The notes beneath the pieces are model-generated. The model ran no database searches and was not told the DNA's origin. It saw nothing but the letters and a program-made list of their open reading frames with translations. 64,000 bases of DNA from CBFGTV01 sp965652145. GTDB taxonomy: Bacteria > Bacillota > Clostridia > Peptostreptococcales > Natronincolaceae. Location: positions 1 through 64,000 of the forward strand of contig CBFGTV010000008.1 in NCBI GenBank assembly GCA_965652145.1. The letters run 5' to 3'. Shown here piece by piece: positions 33,078-41,866 of the stretch. Every line of letters starts with the position of its first letter. The stretch's first letter is position 1. Made by a program: the position numbers and the translations under genes.

Positions 33078-34367
33078 CTATGGTGTTATTCTCTTTAAAT
33101 CCCTTGGTAATAGGGTTGCCTGACGTATGTTATCCAATTCAAGGAGCTTCATGGTGATCCGCTCCAGGCCTATGGCTAAACCTCCATGGGGCGGCATGCC
33201 ATATTTAAAGCTATCAACATAAAAATCAAAGTCCTCGGGGTTTAAGCCAAATTCCACCATGTTGGCCTTCAGGGCCTCGTAATCATGAATTCTTTGACCC
33301 CCTGTGGTGATTTCAAGCCCTTTATAAATCAGGTCAAAGCTCTTGGTCATGCCGGGTAATGCCTCATCAGGCATGGTATAAACGGGCCTTTTAGCCGCCG
33401 GATATTTTGTTAAAAATACAAAATCACTTTGGTAAACCTCTTTCACATATTGGGAAAAAAGCATTTCCCCCTCAGCATCAATGTTCCCTACTGGTGACTT
33501 CTTTCCGTATTGATCCAGTAAAACCTGCTGTGCCTCGGATAAGGGAATTCTGGGAATAGATTTAATTTCAGGCAGTTCAATTCCAAATAGCTTTAATTCC
33601 TTTTCACAGGTCTTATTCAAATGCCCCATTAAATATTTCAAGAAGGCCTCTTCTAAGTCCATAATATCTTCTTCGCTTTCAATAAAACCCATTTCTATAT
33701 CGAGGCTGACATATTCATTTAAGTGTCGCCAGGTATTATGAAGCTCTGCCCGATAGGCATGGCCTACCTCAAAAACCCGTTCAAAGCCTGCCCCCACCAT
33801 CATTTGCTTATAAAACTGGGGACTTTGGGCTAAAAAGGCCCTAGTATCAAAGTAATTTACCGTAAACATTTCAGAGCCTCCCTCGGTTCCCGAGGCAATT
33901 AGCTTGGGTGTGTGGATTTCAGTAAAGTGTCTGGCCTTTAAAAAACTTCTAAAGGCCTCAACAATTTCCTCCTGAACCTTAAAGGGTGCCCTGACCCTTG
34001 GGGACCGAAGGCTGATGCTTCGATGATTCAATTGGGTTTCAAGATTGGCCTTTACGGCTCCGTTGTTAATAGGGAAGGGCAAAGTATCGTAATGGGCATT
34101 TCCCACTACAGTAAGGCTGCTTACCTGAATTTCAACACCACCAGGAGCCTTTTCATTTAAATGGCTGACACCCCGGGCTTCAATGGCCATTTCAAGCCTC
34201 AGACCCTCCCTTAAGTCCTTTTCCACCACCAGCTGTAAAATGCCGGTTTTGTCTCTTAATTGTACAAAACTGATTTGACCTATGTCATAAATTTTATGAA
34301 TCCATCCCTTTACCAGTACTTCTTCACCAATTTTCTCGCTAACATCTTGTACATAGCTTCGCTGCAT
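33078..34367 (-). CDS. aspS: Non-discriminating (archaeal-type) aspartyl-tRNA synthetase
   Basis: A 429-residue class II synthetase of the short archaeal type: an N-terminal OB-fold (VLVKGWIHKIYDIGQISFVQLRDKTG) and a catalytic core with motif 2 region FERVFEVGHAYRAE and motif 3 GLAIGLERI. It lacks the bacterial GAD insertion of the usual 590-residue AspRS. Such enzymes often charge both tRNA-Asp and tRNA-Asn. Its operon with gatCAB and an Asn-type T-box strongly supports a role in indirect Asn-tRNA(Asn) synthesis. A second, discriminating AspRS may be encoded elsewhere. Confidence 0.93.
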   Translation of the reverse strand: MQRSYVQDVSEKIGEEVLVKGWIHKIYDIGQISFVQLRDKTGILQLVVEKDLREGLRLEMAIEARGVSHLNEKAPGGVEIQVSSLTVVGNAHYDTLPFPINNGAVKANLETQLNHRSISLRSPRVRAPFKVQEEIVEAFRSFLKARHFTEIHTPKLIASGTEGGSEMFTVNYFDTRAFLAQSPQFYKQMMVGAGFERVFEVGHAYRAELHNTWRHLNEYVSLDIEMGFIESEEDIMDLEEAFLKYLMGHLNKTCEKELKLFGIELPEIKSIPRIPLSEAQQVLLDQYGKKSPVGNIDAEGEMLFSQYVKEVYQSDFVFLTKYPAAKRPVYTMPDEALPGMTKSFDLIYKGLEITTGGQRIHDYEALKANMVEFGLNPEDFDFYVDSFKYGMPPHGGLAIGLERITMKLLELDNIRQATLLPRDLKRITP

Positions 34368-34419
34368 AAAAATTCCCTCCTTCAGCTCTCCTTTAGTCCA
34401 TTCTTTAATTTAGGGCAAT

Positions 34420-34722
34420 AAAAAAACCCGCTCCTATACCATTGGTATAGGGACGGGATTCTGTTGGCTTCTCGCGGTGCCACCCTAGTTAGCCTTAATA
34501 AGGCTCTCTTAATCAGTACGGACACAGTGTATCGATACCTAGCTGATATAACGGTCAGCGACCGACTAAGTCTACTCTCCCACGGGGGATTTCGGTTAGC
34601 TGCTCAGGGGTGTTCTTCAGTACAGGCTTTGTATTGGGCTTTCACCATCCCCAACTCGCTTCGACGCCACACTTTGTACTTACTCTCCCCATCAATGCAT
34701 TTTCATGAATGGCTTTTTATAT
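34420..34722 (-). promoter_or_regulatory. T-box riboswitch upstream of aspS2-gatCAB, Asn specifier
   Basis: The conserved T-box sequence AGGGTGGCACCGCG is at 34473-34486 (minus strand). The terminator hairpin lies at 34427-34457 with TTTTTTT after it. Stem I elements, an AGAGTA motif and the AAGCCCAA distal-loop region, are upstream. The specifier loop region reads GAAGAACACC: AAC (Asn) is at 34612-34614, and GAA (Glu) overlaps it at 34613-34615. Uncharged tRNA-Asn should favour antitermination. The specifier is assigned by position relative to the usual loop pattern, without a folded model. Confidence 0.92.
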
Positions 34723-34730
34723 TTAGAAGT

Positions 34731-34759
34731 ATTATACCCATAATTAAATAGAAATGCAA
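34731..34759 (-). promoter_or_regulatory. Promoter of the T-box operon
   Basis: TTGCAT (complement of 34754-34759) and a perfect TATAAT (complement of 34731-34736) are 17 bases apart, just upstream of the T-box. The stretch 34760-34980 beyond it is AT-rich and contains no gene that I can see. Confidence 0.75.
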
Positions 34760-34980
34760 TCTTTTTTTGAAAATTAATTTTTTTATATATATTATTTTCA
34801 TTGAATAGAGTCAAATTAATCTGCTTTTTTCATCCTCTTTCATCGGGCTTTAGTTAAATGTTTCCTTCTGGCTTAATATTTATCCTTCAATACAAAGAAG
34901 CCCCCAGATCGCTAACTGTAAAGGGTTCTGGTTAAGCTACCCTGCTGCTGATCTAAGGGACCTTTATAATATTTCAATGT

Positions 34981-35622
34981 TTATTCTTCTAAAGGTTTAT
35001 CGTCTGACCAATATAAATTTTCCATTACCAAGCTGGCTCTAGGTACAAAACCCTCGGCGAATTCCCCCGGATGCCTTAAAATAAAAACAAAATACCTGTC
35101 ATGATGCTTTCCTAAATAAGCATAGGCTTCACCGTTATTTCCATGGTACTCTTCAATCGACCAATCCTTCAGGCGATTTTCGGCTTCAACAGCCTCACCG
35201 TCGAACCCTTGAAGGGTCAGCATTCCCCCTTCTCCAACCATTTGGGGCTGCTCCTTTATGGTCTCTGGGAAGAAAAATAGCTGCAGGTATACATCGTCTT
35301 TTTTCTCATTATTATAATTGGCATAGAACCAATAGACATCTCCTTCGCCAGAGCTGGCATTTTCAACAATTAAATCCTCTGGAACATAGGTTTTAAAAAT
35401 ACCGCCATTGTAATAATAAGATACAACGGTTTCCTCCATTCCTTCTATTTCAATTGTTTGTTCCTTTGATTCGGATAGCCGGGTTTCATTTTCTGGATTT
35501 TCCTGCTCCCGATCTTGTTCCTGTTTTATCTGACTTTCTTCAGGAGGCCGAGTGCTGCATCCTGTCAAGGCCCCTGTTGCCACTAGGGATGCTATAATCA
35601 CCCATGCAACTCTTTTTTTCAT
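34981..35622 (-). CDS. Putative lipoprotein, function unknown
   Basis: A 213-residue secreted lipoprotein with signal peptide MKKRVAWVIIASLVATGAL and lipobox LTGC. A charged, Glu/Gln-rich linker (about residues 28-60) follows, then a compact mixed domain containing YYYNGGIFKTYVPEDL and YLGKHHDRYFVFILRHPGEFAEGF. No catalytic motif is visible. The ATG follows AAAAGGAGGG. It is monocistronic, divergent from the LysR-type regulator. Confidence 0.75.
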   Translation of the reverse strand: MKKRVAWVIIASLVATGALTGCSTRPPEESQIKQEQDREQENPENETRLSESKEQTIEIEGMEETVVSYYYNGGIFKTYVPEDLIVENASSGEGDVYWFYANYNNEKKDDVYLQLFFFPETIKEQPQMVGEGGMLTLQGFDGEAVEAENRLKDWSIEEYHGNNGEAYAYLGKHHDRYFVFILRHPGEFAEGFVPRASLVMENLYWSDDKPLEE

Positions 35623-35695
35623 ATTTTGACCCTCCTTTTAAGTGGTATTCAATCATTAGACGCAAGGATTTAAACTTTGTTCCCCCTTAGATTGA

Positions 35696-35737
35696 TATGG
35701 TTCAATAACCTACAATCACCAGGTTTATTGATACCAT
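35696..35737. promoter_or_regulatory. Imperfect dyad between the lipoprotein gene and the LysR-type gene
   Basis: The arm ATGGTTCAATAACCT (about 35697-35711) is matched, with two single-base gaps, by the inverted arm AGGTTTATTGATACCAT (35721-35737). Its place between divergent genes suits a LysR-type regulator site, but the evidence is the symmetry alone. Confidence 0.35.
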
Positions 35738-35819
35738 TATATTACTTAATTGGCAAATGTTCTTTTATCATATATTATAATTATGTGGGAATTAAATGAC
35801 ATGCAAGGGGGAAGTCAAA

Positions 35820-36710
35820 ATGGAGATTCGTACCTTACAGACCTTTTTGGTAGTTGCAGAGGAATTGAACTTGACACGGGCCGCCATCAAGTTGAATTAT
35901 TCTCAGCCTACCGTAACAAAGCATATTAAAAGCCTTGAGGATGAACTGGGAACAGTATTACTTACAAAGCATAACGGGAAGTATGTATTAACCCATGCAG
36001 GAGAGCGTTTATACAAGCATACCATTAATATTATCAGAGAAATAAATATGACCTATGATATTTCCCCTAAACAAGGGGCCAAGCGTACCATTAAGTTTCA
36101 GGGCCATGACTATTATGGCTTTCGTTACTTTATTCCTGTAATCAAGGAAATGATTAGACTGGACCCGACAATCACCTTTGAAATTAATGCCTCTAGCAAT
36201 GAGAGTACCATTAGAAAGCTATTAAAAAAGGAAATTGATTTGGGTATTGTTTCGGGAATAATAACATCCTCTGATTTAATTCATGATTGTATTGGCTACG
36301 AAGGGATGTGTATTTGTATTTCTAAAAAGAACTACGCAGCAAACCAGGATTTAAAGTATTATTTAGAAAAATACCCTGTCATTATTGATCAAGCAGAAAA
36401 GTTTAACTACCACAATTTTTTTGATAAGTATTTGAATCAACCCACCATTATTCATTGCAGCAGCGATGAAATTACCCAAGAAGCAATTCTTCAAGCAGAC
36501 ATACTGGGGATTGTCAGGTCAGGAAGGCTGCAACAATTTATACAATCAGAGGAAATTGTCATATTAGAAACCCTGACCAAGGAAGAGCCTATCCATGTAG
36601 TTCGAAACAAATCCACAGCTTACGATAATCATATAATCAACTGTTATGATTTAATTTTAAAGCAAGCCCAGTTTAATAAAAACAGTAAAGTGCTGATTAA
36701 TTGGGGATGA
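35820..36710 (+). CDS. LysR-family transcriptional regulator
   Basis: A 296-residue regulator: an N-terminal winged helix (MEIRTLQTFLVVAEELNLTRAA, NYSQPTVTKHIKSLEDELGTVLL) and a C-terminal periplasmic-binding-like effector domain (about residues 90-290). The ATG at 35820 follows GGGGGAAG; an upstream in-frame ATG eight codons earlier would place the SD within the gene. It is followed by a terminator and then by an amino-acid permease gene on the same strand, which could be a target. The effector is unknown. Confidence 0.92.
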   Translation: MEIRTLQTFLVVAEELNLTRAAIKLNYSQPTVTKHIKSLEDELGTVLLTKHNGKYVLTHAGERLYKHTINIIREINMTYDISPKQGAKRTIKFQGHDYYGFRYFIPVIKEMIRLDPTITFEINASSNESTIRKLLKKEIDLGIVSGIITSSDLIHDCIGYEGMCICISKKNYAANQDLKYYLEKYPVIIDQAEKFNYHNFFDKYLNQPTIIHCSSDEITQEAILQADILGIVRSGRLQQFIQSEEIVILETLTKEEPIHVVRNKSTAYDNHIINCYDLILKQAQFNKNSKVLINWG

Positions 36711-36789
36711 TTCCGTTACCCTCTACTTTGCCTCCCGCTCTTTTTTTATCATTTTACCATTCCTTAAAGGCCAATCAAATAATCATTAA

Positions 36790-36826
36790 AGAAAGGAATA
36801 ATGATCATTCCTTTTCTTTTTACTTT
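36790..36826 (+). terminator. Terminator of the LysR-type gene
   Basis: The stem AAGGAAT/ATTCCTT with A-rich and T-rich flanks is followed by TTCTTTTTACTTTTT on the plus strand. Confidence 0.6.
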
Positions 36827-37169
36827 TTGAACTGAAATTAAGCTATAGTATTAGTCAAGAATGTCTGTCAAGCATCTAGGTCAGCCAATCAGATTCTTCA
36901 TTCCCATCAGGAATGAAGAGCAAGCCCTGCCTAAGGAACCAGAAAAGTACAATGGCCTATGGAAAAAACAAGACACAGCTACCTACAGGCAACGGGAAAT
37001 CGATTTCATTCATCGAGCAGGGAAGGGTCATTTTAAGAGGCTCTGTAATGATCCGGTACTCGAAATGAAATCTATGGACAAAAATCCAAAGGGAACCATG
37101 ATATTGTAATGGGCACAAGGGGAGCAGAAAATGACCCCCAAAACAAATTTGTATGAGGAGGCAATATGC
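36827..37169 (+). promoter_or_regulatory. Long structured leader of the amino-acid permease gene
   Basis: A possible promoter TTGAAC-N16-TATTAG (36827-36854) is followed by about 310 untranslated bases. They contain a 10-bp hairpin (36895-36919) and a long nested hairpin: outer arms 37003-37017/37059-37071, inner arms 37025-37032/37047-37054 and a tip AGAG/CTCT. It matches no riboswitch class that I recognise. An open frame across it (36861-37109) looks non-coding. Confidence 0.45.
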
Positions 37170-38612
37170 ATGGAAAATAGTCAACAGCTTGTTGATAATC
37201 AACAAAAAGGTATTGGTATAATTGGTTTAGCTGGTCTTGTTGTGGGTTCTGCCATTGGTGGTGGCATTTTTGGTATGATGGCAGATCTATCTGGTTCTGC
37301 ACCAGGCCCAGCTTTGTTTGCCTGGCTGCTGGTAGGAACTTCAATGTTGGCCTTATCACTATCTATTAATAATATTATTAGAAAAAAGCCTGACTTAGAG
37401 GGTGGAATGTTCGGCTATGCTCAAGCAGGGTTCGGTAAGTTTGCAGGATTCGTCAGTGGATGGGGCTATTGGATTACCTGTTGGCTTGGAAACGTGGCCT
37501 TCGCTATGCTTTTAATGAGTGCCATTGGTTATTTTATACCCATCTTTGAAGGAGGACAAAATATTCCTTCCGTTATTTTTGCAACAATTGTTTTATGGTT
37601 TATGGCATATTTAGTAAATCGAGGTGTAGAAAATGCCAGTATACTCAATGCTATAGCAACCTTTGCTAAATTAGTTCCTCTATTTATTTTTATTGTAGTT
37701 TCGATAATCGTTTTTGACAGCAACGTTTTCTTTGAGAACTTCTCTGGCCGCAACCTGGTCAATGAAGCAGGTGTTGCTGTTACCTTTAAAGACCAGGTCT
37801 TAAGCTGTATTATGGTTATGCTTTGGGTCTTCGTTGGTATTGAAGGGGCTTCTGTAGTCGGCTCCCGAGCAAAGAAAAAATCAGATGTCGGTAAAGCCAC
37901 TGTTTTAGGTTTAATTGGCCTGTTGCTGGTTTATATACTTGCTTCTATGCTTCCCTTTGGCGTTTTGAGCCAGGCTGAGCTTCAAGCCATTTCCAGGCAG
38001 CCTGCAATGGGCTATGTTTTTGAATTGATTGTAGGAAAATGGGGAGGCATTTTAATTAATGTGGGATTAATTATTTCCCTTCTGGGAGTCTGGCTTTCCT
38101 GGACAATTCTGCCCTCTGAAACCATGCAGTCTATGGCCAATAATGGCTTACTCCCTAAAAAATGGGGCAAGTTAAACAAGAATGGAGCCCCTACAGGTGC
38201 ACTAGTCCTGACAACCATTATTACCAACATCTTTATTTTAACCGTATCCTTCACTGATAAGGCCTATCACTTCGCCTATACCCTTGGAACCGTATCAATT
38301 TTTATGACCTGGTTATTTCTAGGACTTTATCAAATTAACATATCCTTTAAAGACAGAAACTTAAGCCAATTGGTCATTGGATTAATTGCCAGTGCATTTC
38401 AAATCTGGTCCATTCTTTTCATTGCCCTAAAGGATATGTTCATTATTTTGATGATGTATTTACCTGGCCTTTATTTTTATTACAGAGCAAGGAAAGAAGC
38501 AGGAGAAAAGGAAGCGTTCCCAGGAAAAGAAAGGTTCTATGCCATTACTTTGGGAGTCTGCGGTGTATTGGCAATTCTTCTATTCTTCAATGGTACCTTG
38601 GGTATTCAATAG
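37170..38612 (+). CDS. APC-family amino-acid permease/antiporter (basic amino acid or arginine:ornithine type)
   Basis: A 480-residue membrane protein with about 12 helices. The first helix region carries the APC signature VVGSAIGGGIFGM, with KPDLEGGMFGYAQAGFGKFAGFVSGWGYW and WVFVGIEGASVVGSRAKKKSDVGKAT following; the latter closely resembles ArcD/LysP-like antiporters. The ATG at 37170 has AGGAGG 8 bases upstream. Given the arginine deiminase and lysine pathways in this window, uptake of arginine or lysine in exchange for ornithine or another product is plausible, but the substrate cannot be fixed from sequence. The long leader suggests regulated expression. Confidence 0.88.
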   Translation: MENSQQLVDNQQKGIGIIGLAGLVVGSAIGGGIFGMMADLSGSAPGPALFAWLLVGTSMLALSLSINNIIRKKPDLEGGMFGYAQAGFGKFAGFVSGWGYWITCWLGNVAFAMLLMSAIGYFIPIFEGGQNIPSVIFATIVLWFMAYLVNRGVENASILNAIATFAKLVPLFIFIVVSIIVFDSNVFFENFSGRNLVNEAGVAVTFKDQVLSCIMVMLWVFVGIEGASVVGSRAKKKSDVGKATVLGLIGLLLVYILASMLPFGVLSQAELQAISRQPAMGYVFELIVGKWGGILINVGLIISLLGVWLSWTILPSETMQSMANNGLLPKKWGKLNKNGAPTGALVLTTIITNIFILTVSFTDKAYHFAYTLGTVSIFMTWLFLGLYQINISFKDRNLSQLVIGLIASAFQIWSILFIALKDMFIILMMYLPGLYFYYRARKEAGEKEAFPGKERFYAITLGVCGVLAILLFFNGTLGIQ

Positions 38613-38676
38613 GCTGTAAGTAATTTATTTTAACGTGCATGGTTAAATGTCAATCTATGCCGTAAGAGGAAATTTT

Positions 38677-38712
38677 AAAGGGGCAATGAATTAATCATCC
38701 ATCGCCCCCTTT
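38677..38712. terminator. Hairpin between convergent genes
   Basis: AAAGGGGC (38677-38684) pairs with GCCCCCTTT (38704-38712), located between the permease end and the DUF1934 gene end. It may terminate both transcripts; the T tracts are short. Confidence 0.5.
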
Positions 38713-38719
38713 AGATCCT

Positions 38720-39142
38720 CTATGAAAGTGTAATTTCTAATCGATTTTGGGTTTCCGCCAGTCCAACGATCATCATATCATAATCAATTTCTATTTTACC
38801 CCTTTTTTCATCATCCTTTAAATCAATCGATAATCCCCTGGTTTTCAATTCCATCTTAAAATCTCCGTAGGGGGTTCTATAATCACCACTAAAGTGTCTG
38901 CCCAACTCAAAGACCATGTGGCTGTCTGCGCTGCCATAGCGTTTCATTGAAACACGGTTATTGCCCTCAATTTTCAAGGTGGTGGTGCTGCCTTCCATTC
39001 CCGATATTTCACTTTCTTCATAAACTATGTAAACAGCATTATTTTTTTGATAGCGTTTTGCCTCTGTAAATAATTCGATGGCACTTTCTTCGCCCCGAGG
39101 ATCCCGTTGAATCCCTACAACCTTAATCATTTGCTTATCCAT
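38720..39142 (-). CDS. DUF1934 family protein (YwiB-like)
   Basis: A 140-residue predicted lipocalin-like beta-barrel protein. Family features are the opening KVVGIQRDPRGEE, the middle NRVSMKRYGSADSHMVFELGRHFSGDYRTPYGDF, and the end KGKIEIDYDM-like strand followed by QNRLEITLS. The start at ATG 39142 follows GGGAAG; the frame is open further upstream into ddl but without an SD. It lies 41 bases downstream of ddl, so it is probably co-transcribed. Function is unknown. Confidence 0.85.
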   Translation of the reverse strand: MDKQMIKVVGIQRDPRGEESAIELFTEAKRYQKNNAVYIVYEESEISGMEGSTTTLKIEGNNRVSMKRYGSADSHMVFELGRHFSGDYRTPYGDFKMELKTRGLSIDLKDDEKRGKIEIDYDMMIVGLAETQNRLEITLS

Positions 39143-39182
39143 TATCTTCCCAACCTTTTTATTAATCTTTATTTTCAAATAT

Positions 39183-40277
39183 TCAAATTCTATCTTGATG
39201 GCGCTCGATGGCCAATTCAATCAGACGGTCAATTAGTTTTTCGTAGGGAAGTCCGGTGGCCTCCCACATTTTAGGGTACATGCTGATCTTGGTGAAACCG
39301 GGCATCGTATTGACTTCATTAAGCAATATCCGATCAGTTCCCCTCTCTACAAAAAAGTCCACTCGGGCTAAACCTGTACAATCCAGTAATTGATATACCT
39401 CTACGGCCATTTGCCTGATTTTTTCGATTATCTGGTCTGACAATTGAGCAGGGATAACATATTGGCTGGTACCATCGAAGTATTTATCCTGATAATCATA
39501 GAACTCATGGGAAGGAATAATTTCTGCCGGGATAGAGGCAATCGCCTCATCATTTCCTAAAACCGCACATTCTATTTCTCTGCCGTTGATAAATTCTTCA
39601 ACGATTATCCTTCGATCATATTTCGCAGCCAATTGAAGGGCTTTAATAAGCTGTTCAGGATTTTTGGCCTTTGATATGCCTACACTGGAGCCTAAGTTAG
39701 CCGGCTTAACGAATACCGGGTATTGAAACTGAGCTTCAACCTGTTCAACAATAAAATGAGGATTTTTTTGAAAATCCTTTCGCTTAATTAATGAGTAATT
39801 TGCCTGGGGAATTCCAGAGGCCTCCAGCAGCTTTTTAGTCATCCCCTTATCCATTGCTACGGCTGATGCCAATACCCCCGCCCCTACATAGGGTAGACCC
39901 ATCATTTCCAATAGCCCTTGAATGGTACCATCCTCACCAAAGGGCCCATGTAAAACAGGAAAAACCACATCTATATTTTCGATTTGCTGACTTGAAAGCG
40001 ATAAAGGTCCGCAATTCAATTGAGCAGGCAGCGAGGTATTCTGCTGAGAATTTTGAATCTCTGAAACCAGATTAACACCATTCTCCCAGTGACCAGACTC
40101 AATTTCTTCTATCGTACATTCACATTGCTTCCAAATGCCATTCTTCGTTATCCCCACGGGAATAATATTGTATTTTTCAGTATTCATCGCCCGTAATATG
40201 GAAGCAGCCGACATTAAAGACACATCATGCTCCCCAGACTTTCCTCCGAATACTACCATTACATTAATTTTCTTCAT
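39183..40277 (-). CDS. ddl: D-alanine--D-alanine ligase
   Basis: A 364-residue ATP-grasp ligase that makes D-Ala-D-Ala for peptidoglycan. Motifs: VVFGGKSGEHDVSLMSA, HGPFGEDGTIQGLLE, VKPANLGSSVGISKA, REIECAVLGN and the C-terminal LNEVNTMPGFTKISMYPKMWEATG. The omega-loop/specificity region resembles the long Ddl group that includes D-Ala-D-Lac enzymes; the usual D-Ala-D-Ala product is assumed. No van cluster is nearby. The ATG follows AAAGAGGGTGC. Confidence 0.95.
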   Translation of the reverse strand: MKKINVMVVFGGKSGEHDVSLMSAASILRAMNTEKYNIIPVGITKNGIWKQCECTIEEIESGHWENGVNLVSEIQNSQQNTSLPAQLNCGPLSLSSQQIENIDVVFPVLHGPFGEDGTIQGLLEMMGLPYVGAGVLASAVAMDKGMTKKLLEASGIPQANYSLIKRKDFQKNPHFIVEQVEAQFQYPVFVKPANLGSSVGISKAKNPEQLIKALQLAAKYDRRIIVEEFINGREIECAVLGNDEAIASIPAEIIPSHEFYDYQDKYFDGTSQYVIPAQLSDQIIEKIRQMAVEVYQLLDCTGLARVDFFVERGTDRILLNEVNTMPGFTKISMYPKMWEATGLPYEKLIDRLIELAIERHQDRI

Positions 40278-40469
40278 CTATGCACCCTCTTTCCTATTAC
40301 TATTAATATTCTACTCTTGTTTGTACTATTATTCAACTCTTGGCGCAGGCTTAATAAACCACCTTTTTTTAAAGTAAATTGATTGTTTTAACACGATATA
40401 TTGATTATTGGTTAAATATTATATATATTATATTTAGAATTGTTATTAACTTTAAGGGGAGGGGTCATC

Positions 40470-41807
40470 TTGAATATTTTAAGTCCAGGTGAAAAAATAA
40501 AAAAACTCCGTAGGGATATTGGCTTAAAGCAGGATGAAATAACGGATAATCAGGTTACCAGAAGTCTGATCAGTATGATAGAAAATGAAAAACGTGTTCT
40601 CAGTCCCCAAACGGCTAAAATAATTGCCCGAAGGCTAAATCAGTACTATAAGCATGTAGGCAAAACCATCACTGCAGAATTTCTGATGGAATCCAAGGAA
40701 GACCAAGTAAGAAGAATCATTGACACTCAGTTGCAATCGATAGATAGCATAATCAAAAATAATAAACCTGTTGATCTCAACCATACCTACGAGATGTTTG
40801 ACCAGCTTATGAATTTAGCCGCTGAGTGGTCTATGAAGGACTATGGGTCTAAGGTTCTTATGAAAAGAGGTGATTTTCATTATCAAACATCAAAATATAA
40901 TCAAGCACTGATGGATTTCTTCAGTTGCCTAGAATACTATTTAGAATCTAAAAAATATATAGAAGTTTCTCGTATTTACAACCGTATCGGAAATTGTTAT
41001 TTAATGAAACTTTTTATCGATGAAGCGCTCTTATACTATCACCGGGCCTTTGCCATTGCCGCCGAAAACAATTTACCAAACCTGAAAAGAATTAAAATGC
41101 TGACAACCTATAATTCTATCATTTGTCATAGAAAGGGTAAAAGATATGATCTGGTGCTTCAATTTATTCAGAGCTTTAAGGAATTGGAAACCACCGATGA
41201 ATACGCCAAGGATCAGGTTACTTTAATGGAGGCCAGTACCTACCGGGATTTAGGGAATTTTGAAAGGGCTGAAAGGCTATATGAAAAGCTACTTATGAAG
41301 GCGGAGGAAATAGAAATCAACACGTTGGCACTAACTTATAATAATCTTTCGGTTTTATATCGAAAGATGGACAAATATGACCAAGCCCTGAAATACGCTA
41401 ACAAAACCCATGACTTAATGGATTGCACCGATTCTAGAATTCCCCCTTTTCTATTATGTGAGCTGGCAGAATGCTATCGAGATTTAAAACAGCCGGATTT
41501 AGCCATTGAACTTCTGTTTCGTGCCCTTGAGGCAGCCGAAGTATCAGGGCAAATTGAAAATATTATTGATATTTACTTACTCCTTTCCGACATGTACCGA
41601 AATTATTATAAGGATTTTGACAAAAGTGAGGCCTACTTAATGAAGGCCAACAACATTGTCAATCAACAGGGAATCCGTTCAAAATTCACAGAAATCAATT
41701 GTAAAATCGCCAGCTATTATTTTGAAACGAACCAATTAAGCCAATGCAAAAAGTATTTGGATTTAGTAAGTACTACCGATATTAACACCTTAACTATTCA
41801 AGCGTGA
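40470..41807 (+). CDS. HTH (Xre)-TPR regulator, RRNPP-like receptor
   Basis: A 445-residue protein: N-terminal Xre helix-turn-helix (GEKIKKLRRDIGLKQDEITDNQVTRSLISMIENEKR, residues 6-41), then a long all-helical region with repeated TPR-like units (for example YNRIGNCYLMKLFIDEALLYYHRAFAIA and YNNLSVLYRKMDKYDQALKYANKT). This is the architecture of RRNPP peptide receptors such as PlcR and the Qsr proteins of Clostridium acetobutylicum. The start is TTG 40470-40472 after GGGGAGGGG. A 39-codon secreted-peptide-like ORF follows 59 bases downstream, as in receptor/pro-peptide pairs. The peptide-receptor role is inference. Confidence 0.85.
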   Translation: MNILSPGEKIKKLRRDIGLKQDEITDNQVTRSLISMIENEKRVLSPQTAKIIARRLNQYYKHVGKTITAEFLMESKEDQVRRIIDTQLQSIDSIIKNNKPVDLNHTYEMFDQLMNLAAEWSMKDYGSKVLMKRGDFHYQTSKYNQALMDFFSCLEYYLESKKYIEVSRIYNRIGNCYLMKLFIDEALLYYHRAFAIAAENNLPNLKRIKMLTTYNSIICHRKGKRYDLVLQFIQSFKELETTDEYAKDQVTLMEASTYRDLGNFERAERLYEKLLMKAEEIEINTLALTYNNLSVLYRKMDKYDQALKYANKTHDLMDCTDSRIPPFLLCELAECYRDLKQPDLAIELLFRALEAAEVSGQIENIIDIYLLLSDMYRNYYKDFDKSEAYLMKANNIVNQQGIRSKFTEINCKIASYYFETNQLSQCKKYLDLVSTTDINTLTIQA

Positions 41808-41862
41808 CATAATTAACACCTCTCGTCCATATATTTTAATTAATAAACCCAATGGGAGGTGT
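41781..41862 (+). promoter_or_regulatory. Direct repeat and SD-sequestering dyad before the peptide ORF
   Basis: ATTAACACCT occurs at 41781-41790 and 41812-41821, 31 bp apart (about three helical turns), as a possible receptor-binding site. ACACCTC (41816-41822) can also pair with GAGGTGT (41856-41862), which overlaps the SD of the 39-codon ORF and could limit its translation. Confidence 0.4.
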
Positions 41863-41866
41863 GAAT

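Noticed and set aside
34464..34751. 95-codon plus-strand frame over the T-box
   Set aside because: It is antisense to the T-box leader, whose conserved elements explain the sequence.
36861..37109. 82-codon plus-strand frame upstream of the permease gene
   Set aside because: No good SD at its start, odd composition with no recognisable fold, and it overlaps strong RNA hairpins; more likely part of an untranslated leader.
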